In this document: piece by piece, positions 34,616 through 42,747 of the stretch
Layout of the letters: every line of letters begins with the position of its first letter
How positions within the stretch are numbered: the stretch's first letter is position 1
Source: Hyphomicrobiales bacterium
GTDB taxonomy: Bacteria; Pseudomonadota; Alphaproteobacteria; Rhizobiales; Rhizobiaceae
Assembly (NCBI GenBank): GCA_900466475.1
Contig: UBMI01000009.1
Location: 654,479-718,478, forward strand
DNA length: 64,000 nt
Direction: 5' to 3'
Program-made: the position numbers and the translations under genes
The notes under the pieces: generated by a model
What the model was told of the DNA's origin: nothing
Databases searched by the model: none
Seen by the model: only the letters and a program-made list of their open reading frames with translations

Positions 34616-35455
34616 ATGAAAGTCTGGTTTATCACGGGTGCATCGCGTGGCTTTGGCGCGCTGATGACCAAGGACGCTCTTGCTGCCGGCGACGCTGTCG
34701 TTGCCACCGCCCGCAACCCGAAGACCATCACCGAACAGTTCGGCGATCATCCGAACCTGCTTGCCGTCGCTCTCGACGTTACCAATGAAGGCCAGGCCAA
34801 AGAGGCCGCCGCTGCTGCCGTTGCCCGCTTCGGACGCATCGACATCCTCGCCAACAATGCCGGTTACGGCCTGCTCGGCGCCGTCGAGGAAGCAACGGCA
34901 GAGGAGATCGAGAGGATCTACGCCACCAACGTCTTCGGCCTCCTGAAGGTTACCCGCGCCGTGTTGCCCTATATGCGCCGTCAGCGCTCGGGCCATATCC
35001 TGAACTTCTCCTCGATTGGCGGCTATTACGGCTTTCCTGGCTGGGGCGTGTATGGCTCGACGAAATTCGCCGTCGAAGGCCTGTCGGAATCGCTGGCGAC
35101 CGAAGTCGAACCGTTCGGCATCAAGGTCACGATCATCGAGCCCGGCTTCTTCCGCACGGACTTCCTGCATGACAATTCGCTGGCGATCAGCCCAGCTTCC
35201 ATCCCCGATTATGTCGGTACGCCAGCTGGCAACATGCGCGACTTTGCAGCGAACGCCAACCACGCTCAGCCGGGCGACCCGGCCAAGCTGACCGCCGGCA
35301 TTATCGAAATGGTGAACGCCGCCAACCCGCCGCTGCGCATGCCTTTCGGCAGCGATACGGTCGCCAAGATCGAAGAAGAACATGCCAGCGTGGAGAAGGA
35401 ACTGGCTCAGTGGCGTCAGCTCGCGGTCTCCACGGACTTCGAACAGACGGCCTAA
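34616..35455 (+). CDS. SDR family oxidoreductase
   Basis: A 279-aa short-chain dehydrogenase. Cofactor loop TGASRGFG (7-14), LANNAGYG (78-85), catalytic Ser (132/133), Tyr146 and Lys150 (YGSTK). It has an N-terminal MKVWFITGASRGFG typical of a group resembling YusZ-like or retinol-dehydrogenase-like enzymes. GGAAAGGG before ATG 34616 supports this start. A terminator follows. The divergent LysR gene is its probable regulator. The substrate is unknown. Confidence 0.9.
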   Translation: MKVWFITGASRGFGALMTKDALAAGDAVVATARNPKTITEQFGDHPNLLAVALDVTNEGQAKEAAAAAVARFGRIDILANNAGYGLLGAVEEATAEEIERIYATNVFGLLKVTRAVLPYMRRQRSGHILNFSSIGGYYGFPGWGVYGSTKFAVEGLSESLATEVEPFGIKVTIIEPGFFRTDFLHDNSLAISPASIPDYVGTPAGNMRDFAANANHAQPGDPAKLTAGIIEMVNAANPPLRMPFGSDTVAKIEEEHASVEKELAQWRQLAVSTDFEQTA

Positions 35456-35479
35456 GACGGTCTGGCCTTTCACGACAAC

Positions 35480-35513
35480 AACAAGCGTGCCTGTCGGCGC
35501 GCTTGTTTTCATT
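35480..35513 (+). terminator. Terminator after the SDR gene
   Basis: AACAAGCGTGCC - TGTC - GGCGCGCTTGTT, a 12-bp stem with one G-U pair, followed by TTCATTT, 24 bp after the SDR stop. Confidence 0.85.
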
Positions 35514-35610
35514 TCCGCGTGAAGAGCGTTCGAAAGGTCAAGATTTTCATTCGTCCTGCCACTTCGATGGCCTATGTCTACCGCGTCATCAGCAACAGGA
35601 AGAGACAGGA

Positions 35611-36615
35611 ATGGCGAGCACATCGATCTGTATTTACGGAGCAGGCGCTCTTGGCGGCGCGATTGCCGTCAAGATTGCAAGCCGGCTCGGCGACAATGGG
35701 ACCGTCTCCGTCGTTGCCCGTGGCGCGCACCTGGAAGCGATCCGGAAGAACGGTCTTTCCCTGCATGAAGCGGATTCGGACAAACCGATCAACGTGCGGA
35801 TCACAGCAACCGACGATCCGACCACGCTCCCACCGCAGGATCTCATCATCACCGGCCTCAAGGGCCACCAGCTCGGACCGGCGGCCGAGGGCATGGCCAC
35901 GCTGCTGAAGGGCAATACCCGCGTTGTCATGGTCCTGAACGGGATTCCCTGGTGGTATTTTCATCGCGATACGCAAAGCGGCCATGCCGAGCTGCAATTC
36001 GACGAACTGGATCCCGGCGGGAAACTCTGGCGCCTGATCGGCCCGGAACGAGTGATCGGCTGCGTGGCTATGCAAGGGGCGGAAGTCATCAACCCAGGCG
36101 AGATCCGCCTTTCCAATAAAGGCCGTTTCGTGCTCGGCGAACCCTCCGGCGAAATGTCGGCCGATCTCGAATCCGTTGCCGGCCTCCTTGCCGGGGCCGA
36201 CCTCAATGTCTCGACCACGCAGCGCATTCGCGACGAGATCTGGAACAAGCTGACGGGCAATGCGGCGTTCAACCCGATCAGCGCACTGACGCGAGCCTTG
36301 ATGACCGACATCATGGCCGATCCCGCGCTGTTCGAGATGGTCGGCAAGATCATGAACGAAGTGCGCGCGGTCGGCAGCGCGCTTGGCGCAAAATTCAGTA
36401 TCAGCATCGAGGAAAGGCTGCAGCAATCGCGTCACATCGGTCCCGTGCGCACCTCGATGCTGCAGGATCTGCTCGCCGGCAAGGCGCTGGAAATCGTGCC
36501 GCTCGTCGGCATGGTCGTGGCACTCGGGCGTACCGCCAACGTGCCGACCCCCGTCTCGGAGGTCGTATTGGCGCTGGTGACGCAGCTCGACAAGGAAAAC
36601 CAGCGCGGCGGCTGA
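35611..36615 (+). CDS. Ketopantoate reductase family protein (ApbA/PanE-like)
   Basis: A 334-aa NADP-dependent reductase. Rossmann motif GAGALGG near the N-terminus (residues 9-15). The catalytic-lysine region DEIWNKLTGNAAFNPISALT carries the lysine of the PanE family, and the C-terminal domain contains SMLQDLLAGKALEI, a typical PanE segment. It may form pantoate or act on a related 2-ketoacid; many rhizobial paralogues exist, so the pathway is uncertain. It lies 155 bp after the SDR gene. Confidence 0.85.
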   Translation: MASTSICIYGAGALGGAIAVKIASRLGDNGTVSVVARGAHLEAIRKNGLSLHEADSDKPINVRITATDDPTTLPPQDLIITGLKGHQLGPAAEGMATLLKGNTRVVMVLNGIPWWYFHRDTQSGHAELQFDELDPGGKLWRLIGPERVIGCVAMQGAEVINPGEIRLSNKGRFVLGEPSGEMSADLESVAGLLAGADLNVSTTQRIRDEIWNKLTGNAAFNPISALTRALMTDIMADPALFEMVGKIMNEVRAVGSALGAKFSISIEERLQQSRHIGPVRTSMLQDLLAGKALEIVPLVGMVVALGRTANVPTPVSEVVLALVTQLDKENQRGG

Positions 36616-36717
36616 CGCCGCATCTTTATGTGATTCCTATATCTTCGATTTCCACTCCGAATGGATTTCCTATCGGAGGCGGCAGTAGCCTTTGCCACAA
36701 CAGCAAAGGTTACCGCC

Positions 36718-36876
36718 ATGCGAGATGTCATGTCCCCTCAATATCTGCCGCTTCGCCCGCATCGCATCACACGCGGCAATCGGCAGATGCGCGAGAAGCG
36801 CACGGCCCAGGCGCTGATGATCTTCGGCATCGTGCTCGCCTGCGTGGAACTCTATGTCATCCTCGGCTCGCTCTGA
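36718..36876 (+). CDS. Small membrane protein (52 aa)
   Basis: From ATG 36718 the product is MRDVMSPQYLPLRPHRITRGNRQM..., a basic N-terminal half then one hydrophobic helix ending CVELYVILGSL. Another ATG lies at 36661 in frame. The start region is in a hairpin (36685-36713) that buries the AAAGG ribosome site. The next gene (DapA-like) begins 9 bp downstream, so it may lead a two-gene unit. Function unknown. Confidence 0.5.
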   Translation: MRDVMSPQYLPLRPHRITRGNRQMREKRTAQALMIFGIVLACVELYVILGSL

Positions 36877-36885
36877 GGCCTTATC

Positions 36886-37806
36886 ATGAACAGTACCGGA
36901 AGACTGCGCCCGGGCGGCGCGATCACCGCGCTCGTTACGCCGTTCCACAACGGCGAGGTCGACGGCGCGGCACTGGAAGCTCTCGTTGAATGGCAGGTGC
37001 TGAGCGGAGTCGATGGACTCGCTCTTTGCACGGCGGCGGGTGAAGGGCTCAGCCTCTCACCGCAGGAACGCCGCATGGTGCTCGACATCTGCGTCCGGGC
37101 CGCGGCGGACCGTATTCCGGTGATCGCCGCGGCCGGTACCAATTGCACCGAAAGCACGATCGCCCTGGTACGCGATGCGGAAGAATGCGGCGCGCGCGCC
37201 GTGCTTGTCACCGTGCCCTATTATTCCAAGCCGGGGCAAAAGGGCATTCTCCATCATTTCCAGCAAATCGCCGCGGCAAGCAATCTGCCAATTCTGGTCG
37301 AGAATGCACCATCGCGCACGGCGAGTGATCTGACGGTGGAAACGCTGGGGCGATTGGCCGAGCTCGATGCGATTGTCGCCATCGTCGATGCGACAGGGGA
37401 TATCGCCCGCTTCGCCAACCTGCCACCGGCACTGCGACATCGGTTCCGCTTCCTGTCCGGTCATGACGGCACGGCGCTTTCATTTCATCTTGCTGGTGGT
37501 GACGGCATCGTATCGGCGACTGCCAATATCCTCCCGCGCCTCGTCACCTCGCTGCAGCAGGCGGCGTATGGGAGCTATATCTCCGCTGCACTTGCGCTCA
37601 GCGACAGGCTGCATCCTCTTCTGACGGCGCTTGGGCCGGAGAGTGATCCTGCCCTGCTGAAATACGCGCTGCAGGTGCTGCGCGGCATGGAGGCCGATCT
37701 TCGCCTGCCACTCGTACCGGCCGACGCGGATAGCCGCTTTGCGATCGTATCGGCGCTTTCTCCCTTTGTCGGTGGCGGCACCCAGCGCATCGCGCTATCC
37801 CTATGA
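36886..37806 (+). CDS. DapA-family (NAL/DHDPS) protein with degenerate active site
   Basis: A 306-aa protein clearly of the DapA/N-acetylneuraminate lyase TIM-barrel family: GAITALVTPF, VPYYSKPGQKGILHHF and LSGHDGTALSFHLAGGDGIVS align well with E. coli DapA. But the Schiff-base lysine (E. coli Lys161, in IGIKEATG) is Val167 in VAIVDATG, and the proton-relay tyrosine (Tyr133, in LYNVP) is Glu139 in LVENAP. The GTTGE loop reads CTAAGE. Tyr of PYY and Arg of SRT are kept. It cannot use the family mechanism as written. It follows a small membrane protein gene by 9 bp. Confidence 0.85.
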   Translation: MNSTGRLRPGGAITALVTPFHNGEVDGAALEALVEWQVLSGVDGLALCTAAGEGLSLSPQERRMVLDICVRAAADRIPVIAAAGTNCTESTIALVRDAEECGARAVLVTVPYYSKPGQKGILHHFQQIAAASNLPILVENAPSRTASDLTVETLGRLAELDAIVAIVDATGDIARFANLPPALRHRFRFLSGHDGTALSFHLAGGDGIVSATANILPRLVTSLQQAAYGSYISAALALSDRLHPLLTALGPESDPALLKYALQVLRGMEADLRLPLVPADADSRFAIVSALSPFVGGGTQRIALSL

Positions 37807-37928
37807 GATTTTAATGTTTTTGCTTGCGGCGCCAAATGGAAACCCTATCCGCCGGCATCTATCTTGATGATCGTGACACCGCCGCAGCCATCTTACGGCG
37901 GTTGAGTTAGACTTCGAAAGGACAAACG

Positions 37929-38114
37929 ATGTCACGCCTGACTGATACGCCTGCCAAGACTGACCCGCTGCAACGTAGCGAAAGCGCCTGTGCAGGTTCG
38001 ACTGATCCCTCTCATCCGCTGTTTGCCGGCCTGGTCGCCGTTGCACCGCGGCTCGGCGCCGTCATGGCTTTCGCCGGGCTCGTGCAGATGAGCTTCCACC
38101 TGATTTCCCAGTAA
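37929..38114 (+). CDS. Small protein with one hydrophobic helix (61 aa)
   Basis: AAGGA lies 6 bp before ATG 37929. The N-terminal half is polar (RLTDTPAKTDPLQRSESACAGSTDPSHP), followed by a hydrophobic stretch with Arg40 in the middle (LFAGLVAVAPRLGAVMAFAGLVQMSF). No family recognised. The next small gene starts 23 bp downstream on the same strand. Probably a real small gene of unknown function, possibly membrane-associated. Confidence 0.5.
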   Translation: MSRLTDTPAKTDPLQRSESACAGSTDPSHPLFAGLVAVAPRLGAVMAFAGLVQMSFHLISQ

Positions 38115-38137
38115 GAGCCGGACAGAGGATCACGACC

Positions 38138-38401
38138 ATGGCAAATGCACAGCAACGCCGGCAGATTCCGGCTCCCGTCACAATCCGCCCCGCCCGCTTC
38201 ACCGTCGGTCGCGACAAGGGCGGCCGCTGGATCGTCCAGGATCGCGAGGGGCTGGTAGGCGGTCTCTTCATCAATGAAGCTGCAGCCCTCCATTTCGCGG
38301 CGGAAGAATGCAACCACAATCCGGATGAGATCTGCCGGGCGGCAACGGGCATCGTGCTCGATTTTGCACCTGTTGCGCGCAGCACCGGCAATATCCACTG
38401 A
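38138..38401 (+). CDS. Conserved rhizobial hypothetical protein (87 aa)
   Basis: Starts MANAQQRRQIPAP. A beta-strand pattern FTVGRDKGGRWIVQDREGLVGGLFINEAAALHFAAEE is recognisable from small rhizobial proteins, where a DUF2188-like idea (stress-related strand-helix fold) is possible but not certain. Ribosome site AGAGG is 9 bp before ATG 38138. It follows the 61-aa gene closely. Cytoplasmic by composition. Confidence 0.6.
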   Translation: MANAQQRRQIPAPVTIRPARFTVGRDKGGRWIVQDREGLVGGLFINEAAALHFAAEECNHNPDEICRAATGIVLDFAPVARSTGNIH

Positions 38402-38407
38402 ATACTG

Positions 38408-38443
38408 TGCCGTTCCTGCCATTTTGAAACAGCAGGAACGGCA
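38408..38443. terminator. Perfect 12-bp inverted repeat after the 87-aa gene
   Basis: TGCCGTTCCTGC (38408-38419) and GCAGGAACGGCA (38432-38443) with a 12-nt loop, beginning 6 bp after the stop. No U-tract follows, so it may be a weak terminator or an mRNA 3' stabiliser. Confidence 0.5.
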
Positions 38444-38525
38444 ACAGGCCGAGGATTTCCAACTTTTCCTTAACCGCCAGCCTGATAGAGTCCCGCTTGC
38501 AGAGACTACATATGCCGCGAGACCG

Positions 38526-38828
38526 ATGCCGAAACCGAACTTCCGCTTCACCCATTACGATATCAAGGAACAGCGCGCCGGAACCATCGTCGAGGTGTCA
38601 CTGAGCGCCGTGAACAATGTGCGGCTGATGACGGCTCCGAATTTTCAGCGGTTCACCGAAGTGCTCGATTTCAAATATATCGGAGGCGTCGCGCGCAAGT
38701 CACCGGTCAGGCTCGCGATCCCCGAAAGCGGCCACTGGCATATCGTTGTCGACATGGAAGGCCATCATGGGCTGGCGGATTCTTCCGTCAAGCTGATCGC
38801 TGCTCCAGCTGCACAGAAGCGCGCCTGA
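38526..38828 (+). CDS. DUF1883 domain protein
   Basis: A 100-aa all-beta protein. It has the DUF1883 pattern: FTHYDIKEQRAGTIVEVSLS, then NVRLMT, GGVARKSPVRLAIPESGHWHIVVDMEG. The start is ATG 38526, by comparison with the family; a ribosome site is weak. Upstream frame extension to 38274 would overlap the preceding gene and is probably not real. Function unknown; some relatives are fused to TIR domains, but none is present here. Confidence 0.78.
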   Translation: MPKPNFRFTHYDIKEQRAGTIVEVSLSAVNNVRLMTAPNFQRFTEVLDFKYIGGVARKSPVRLAIPESGHWHIVVDMEGHHGLADSSVKLIAAPAAQKRA

Positions 38829-38863
38829 TTTTAGCGTGGCCCAAATTTCAGCGCGGCCCGTTT

Positions 38864-40180
38864 TCAGCGCGGATTGCGCTCCTTGCGAAGTTTTGCCCAC
38901 CAATCCAGCCGTTTGCGAATCTCGCGTTCGAAACCGCGTTCCGGCGGATCGTAAAAAGTCTGGCGACCCATCTTTTCGGGAAAATAATCCTGACCTGAAA
39001 AGGCATCCGGCTCATCGTGATCGTAGCGGTAGCCTTCGCCATATCCCTCGCCCTTCATCAGCTTCGTTGGCGCGTTGAGGATATGCTTCGGCGGCAGCAG
39101 CGAGCCGTTCTGCTTGGCGGCGATCGTCGCTGCCTTGAAGGCGGTATAGACGGCATTGGATTTCGGGGCGGTCGCAAGATAAACGCAGGCTTGCGCGAAC
39201 GCCAGCTCGCCTTCCGGCGAACCGAGATAGTCATAGGCATCCTTGGCGGCGTTGCAAATGACCAGGGCCTGCGGATCGGCAAGCCCGATATCCTCCACAG
39301 CCATGCGCACCAGCCGCCGTCCGAGATAGAGCGGATCCTCGCCGGCATCGAACATGCGGGCGAGATAATAGAGCGCGGCGTCAGGGTCGGAGCCGCGGAC
39401 CGACTTGTGAAGCGCCGAGATCAGATTGTAGTGACCGTCCTGCGCCTTGTCATAGACCGGGGCTCGGCGCTGGACGATGCGCGTCAGCCCCTCGGTATCG
39501 AAAGTCTCGCCCTCGCGGGCGGCGCGCCAGACTTCCTCAGCCAGCGTCAGCACCGCGCGGCCGTCGCCATCGGCCATGCGGATCAGGCTGGCGCGCGCAT
39601 CCTCGGTAAGCGGCAACGGCCTGCTTTCGACCATCTCGGCGCGTTTCAGCAGTTCCTCGAGGCTGTCTTCCTCATGCGACTTGAAGGTCAGCACGCGGGC
39701 GCGCGACAGAAGAGCGGCGTTGAGCTCGAAGGACGGGTTTTCCGTCGTGGCGCCAACGAGAATGACCGTGCCATCCTCCATGACTGGCAGGAAACTATCC
39801 TGCTGGGCGCGGTTGAAGCGATGGATCTCGTCGACGAAAAGCAGCGTCTGGCGGCCGTCCATGCGGCGCATACGGGCTGCTTCAAAAACCTTCTTCAGGT
39901 CGGCGACACCGGAGAAAATTGCCGAGATCTGTTCGAAGGCCAGGCCCGCCTCGCCCGACAGCAGCCTTGCGACCGTCGTCTTGCCCGTACCGGGCGGCCC
40001 CCAGAAGATCATGGAGCCGAGAGAGCCGCTTTCGATCATGCGGCGCAGAACGCCATCCTCACCGGTCAGATGTTCCTGACCGGTGACTTCGCCAAGCGTC
40101 TTCGGCCGCAGACGATCGGCAAGCGGCCGCCGGCTGGCGACCTCTTCCGGAACACGCGGCGCGAAGAGGTCATCACTCAT
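38864..40180 (-). CDS. rarA: Replication-associated recombination protein A
   Basis: A 438-aa AAA+ ATPase (MgsA/RarA) that acts at stalled replication forks with RecA and SSB. The Walker A motif is GPPGTGKT (61-68), the Walker B is LLFVDEIHR, and the sensor and arginine segments follow (NPSFELNAALLSRARVL). The C-terminal half is the RarA tetramer domain (KSVRGSDPDAALYYLARM). Its ATG lies inside the end of the upstream protease gene (4-bp overlap), so the two are translated together. Confidence 0.95.
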   Translation of the reverse strand: MSDDLFAPRVPEEVASRRPLADRLRPKTLGEVTGQEHLTGEDGVLRRMIESGSLGSMIFWGPPGTGKTTVARLLSGEAGLAFEQISAIFSGVADLKKVFEAARMRRMDGRQTLLFVDEIHRFNRAQQDSFLPVMEDGTVILVGATTENPSFELNAALLSRARVLTFKSHEEDSLEELLKRAEMVESRPLPLTEDARASLIRMADGDGRAVLTLAEEVWRAAREGETFDTEGLTRIVQRRAPVYDKAQDGHYNLISALHKSVRGSDPDAALYYLARMFDAGEDPLYLGRRLVRMAVEDIGLADPQALVICNAAKDAYDYLGSPEGELAFAQACVYLATAPKSNAVYTAFKAATIAAKQNGSLLPPKHILNAPTKLMKGEGYGEGYRYDHDEPDAFSGQDYFPEKMGRQTFYDPPERGFEREIRKRLDWWAKLRKERNPR

Positions 40181-41577
40181 CGGAAGAACTGCCTGATGCG
40201 CTGACCATCGCGTTCGATCTCGACCCGCCAGAGGCTGGGATCGGAATCGGCGATCTCCTGCAGGTCACGGCTGGTTTTGACTTCGGCCCCATTGATGGAC
40301 ACGACGATATCCTTCGGCTCGAAGCCGAGCCGGGAAGCGGGAGAACCGGCCTCGACGTCGGAGATGACCACACCCGCAGAATCGAGCGGCATCCTCAGTT
40401 CATCGGCCACGCGCGGCGAAAGGTTTTCCACGACTGCGCCGGTAAAGGGCGTATGTCCGCCGATCGTGCGCTGATCGCGAGGCTGGGTTTCCGGCGCGCG
40501 GGCAAGGGCAAGCACTATCTGCTGCTCACGCCCGTTTTCCATGACCGTCAGGTTGACCGACTTGCCGAGGCCAGCTGTCGTCAATCGATAAAGAAGTGCA
40601 TCCGGATGCTCGACCGAGACGCCATCGACTGCAGTGATGACCTCGCCCGCCTTGAGGCCGGACTTGGCTGCCGGGCTATCCGCAGTGACCTTGGCGATCA
40701 GCGCGCCGCGTGCCTTGTCGAGGCCGAGCGCGTCTGCGACCTCAGAGGTCACCGGATCGAAGGTAGCGCCGATATAGGGCCGCTCGAAGGACTTGACGCC
40801 TGAATCGGCAGAGGTGAGAAAAACCTTGACCAGATTGGCGGGGATGGCAAAGCCGATACCGTTCGATCCGCCGCCGCGGGAAAAGATCGCGGTGTTGATG
40901 CCGATCAGTTCGCCCTTCATGTTCATCAGCGCGCCGCCGGAATTGCCAGGATTGATCGACGCATCCGTCTGGATGAAGAAGCCGAACTCGTTCTTGACCA
41001 CCTGGTTGCGGGCAAGTGCCGAAACGATACCGCTGGTGACGGTCTGGCCGACGCCGAAAGGATTGCCGATCGCCAGCACGAGATCGCCGACTTCCACTGC
41101 ATCGGAATTGCCGATCGGCAGTGTCGGGAAATCCGCCTTGCTATCGATCTTCAAGACCGCGAGATCGAGGCGGTCGTCACGCAGGACGACCTTGCAGGGG
41201 AATTCGCGACCGTCCGACAGCGCCACCTTGATGTCGTCGGCGCCCTCGACGACATGATTGTTCGTCACGACGGTCCCGTTCGCCTCGACGATGACGCCGG
41301 AGCCGAGCGAAGACTGCTTTTCGGAGCGGTTCGGCATCTGCTGGCCGAAGAACTGCTCGAAAAAGGGATCGCCGGCAAAGGGCGACTGCCGCTGAACAGT
41401 CTTTTCAGCATAGACATTCACGACAGCGCCCGAGGTCTGCTTGACCAGCGGCGCGAAAGAAAGCTGCATCTGCATCTGGCTTTCCGGCACTGTCTTGGTC
41501 TGCGCCTGGGCGTAGGCGGGCAGCAGGAGCGTTAGTGCCAGAAGCGAAACGGAGGCGTGCTTGGACAGGCCTTGCAT
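40177..41577 (-). CDS. degP: Periplasmic Do/DegP-type serine endopeptidase
   Basis: A 466-aa exported quality-control protease. Signal peptide MQGLSKHASVSLLALTLLLPAYAQA. The trypsin-like domain has His108 (TNNHVV), Asp138 (RLDLAVL) and Ser213 (NPGNSGGAL). Two PDZ domains follow (about 265-360 and 375-465), with VSINGAEVKTSRDL near the end. The short interdomain length resembles DegQ/DegP-like paralogues, so which one is uncertain. It overlaps rarA by 4 bp, a chance pairing of periplasmic and DNA-repair functions in one operon. Confidence 0.92.
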   Translation of the reverse strand: MQGLSKHASVSLLALTLLLPAYAQAQTKTVPESQMQMQLSFAPLVKQTSGAVVNVYAEKTVQRQSPFAGDPFFEQFFGQQMPNRSEKQSSLGSGVIVEANGTVVTNNHVVEGADDIKVALSDGREFPCKVVLRDDRLDLAVLKIDSKADFPTLPIGNSDAVEVGDLVLAIGNPFGVGQTVTSGIVSALARNQVVKNEFGFFIQTDASINPGNSGGALMNMKGELIGINTAIFSRGGGSNGIGFAIPANLVKVFLTSADSGVKSFERPYIGATFDPVTSEVADALGLDKARGALIAKVTADSPAAKSGLKAGEVITAVDGVSVEHPDALLYRLTTAGLGKSVNLTVMENGREQQIVLALARAPETQPRDQRTIGGHTPFTGAVVENLSPRVADELRMPLDSAGVVISDVEAGSPASRLGFEPKDIVVSINGAEVKTSRDLQEIADSDPSLWRVEIERDGQRIRQFFR

Positions 41578-41856
41578 GGGAATCCTTTTGAAATGCTCTT
41601 ACGAAAAATGTTGTAGCGCCCGACGCTAGAAAGGAAAGGGGGCGGAAGCATGGAAGGTAGAGGCATCGCGGATTTGGGAATTTGAATCAGCAAAATCAAG
41701 CAGGTTACTGATATCTAAGCTCAAATGCAGGACGCAGTCACCGATCAGGGACATCAGCTTGGAAGCAGGCCGATGGGTTCGATCCTTGCCGTAAGACGGA
41801 GTTGCATCATCTTTGCCGTGAGGCCGAAACAGAGTGCCCTTACAATTGGAGAGAAT

Positions 41857-42207
41857 ATGAAGACCACCATCCTATCCGCTGCCATCTGCGCCACCCTCTT
41901 CGCCCTGGCACCGGAAGGCGCACGGGCGGCAAGCTTCAACTGCGATGCGAAGGAGTTGCAGCCGGATGAGAAGGTGATCTGCGAGGACCGGTCGCTCAAT
42001 GATGCCGATGTGAAGATGGTGACGACTTTCGAGCTGCTGTCGGGTCTGCTGGCCATGGGCGCGCGCGGTACGCTGCAGGATGAGCAGACCGCATGGCTGA
42101 AGAAGCGGCAGGCCTGTGGCGCGGATGCCGCCTGCATCGGCGCGGCCTATCAGGATCGGTTGAAGCAGCTCGGCGAGACCTACAAGAACATCAATCGCCC
42201 GCTCTGA
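41857..42207 (+). CDS. LprI-like secreted protein (DUF1311)
   Basis: A 116-aa protein with signal peptide MKTTILSAAICATLFALAPEGARA. The mature part has four cysteines in the DUF1311/lysozyme-inhibitor LprI pattern: FNCDAKELQPDEKVICEDRSLNDAD, and QACGADAACIGAAYQDRLKQL. GGAGAG precedes ATG 41857. LprI-type proteins can inhibit lysozyme, but this is a broad family. It is convergent with the MarR gene. Confidence 0.78.
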   Translation: MKTTILSAAICATLFALAPEGARAASFNCDAKELQPDEKVICEDRSLNDADVKMVTTFELLSGLLAMGARGTLQDEQTAWLKKRQACGADAACIGAAYQDRLKQLGETYKNINRPL

Positions 42208-42213
42208 GGATGT

Positions 42214-42672
42214 TCAGCCCTGATCTCTTCCGCTCTGGAACTCGGCGATCATTTCGTTGATGAGGCCGGCTGCCTGGTGAAGGCGGTCCTCGCCGTAGAT
42301 GGACCCATGTTCGTTCGCCCAGACCGTCTGTCGCGCTGCGATATCAGCAAGAGCGCCCTTGCCCGCCTCCGTCAGTTCCATGAGTTTGGCGCGCTGGTGG
42401 ACGGGATTGACGCGGTAGGCAATCAGCCCCTCGCCTTCCAGAAGATCGGCGATACGCTGTACACCCTGACGTGCGAGGCCAAGCGCACGCGCAGCATCTG
42501 CAACCGACATGGGCGCATGGTCGGCCGCGGCAAGCACCTGCCAGCGCGCGCTGGTCTGCCCCGCGGGCCTGGCAAGCGCATCGCCTTCCGTCTGCAAGTG
42601 GGCCGAGAGCCGGATCACGGCGATGGAAAGAGCGGCAAAGGCATCGCCTTCAGGCGTTCGTTTCTTGACCAT
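42214..42672 (-). CDS. MarR family transcriptional regulator
   Basis: A 152-aa winged-helix repressor. HTH region SVADAARALGLARQGVQRIADLLEGEGLI, then the wing YRVNPVHQRAKLMELTEAGKGAL. It is divergent from a GFA-family gene. The intergenic region, 3 bp upstream of its start codon, holds an 18-bp perfect inverted repeat, so it very likely represses both genes and senses a compound handled by the GFA protein. Confidence 0.92.
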   Translation of the reverse strand: MVKKRTPEGDAFAALSIAVIRLSAHLQTEGDALARPAGQTSARWQVLAAADHAPMSVADAARALGLARQGVQRIADLLEGEGLIAYRVNPVHQRAKLMELTEAGKGALADIAARQTVWANEHGSIYGEDRLHQAAGLINEMIAEFQSGRDQG

Positions 42673-42674
42673 AT

Positions 42675-42717
42675 TGACAACATATTGTCATTCGTTGATA
42701 ATGACAATATGTTGTCA
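42675..42717. promoter_or_regulatory. MarR operator: 18-bp perfect inverted repeat
   Basis: TGACAACATATTGTCATT (42675-42692) and its exact reverse complement (42700-42717), with a 7-bp spacer. Each arm is itself nearly palindromic (GACAA-n4-TTGTC), so two MarR dimers may bind. It lies between the divergent MarR and GFA genes and spans likely promoters for both. Confidence 0.8.
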
Positions 42718-42747
42718 TATCACATGGCTATGCGCAAGGAGGAGCAC

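Noticed and set aside
36685..36713. Riboswitch controlling the small membrane protein and DapA-like genes
   Set aside because: Only one hairpin is visible and no known aptamer consensus; kept as a simple ribosome-site hairpin instead.
38274..38525. N-terminal extension of the DUF1883 frame
   Set aside because: Overlaps the 87-aa gene in another frame and has a basic, low-complexity translation unlike DUF1883.
39017..40204. 395-codon plus-strand frame opposite rarA
   Set aside because: Antisense shadow; rarA has complete AAA+ motifs.
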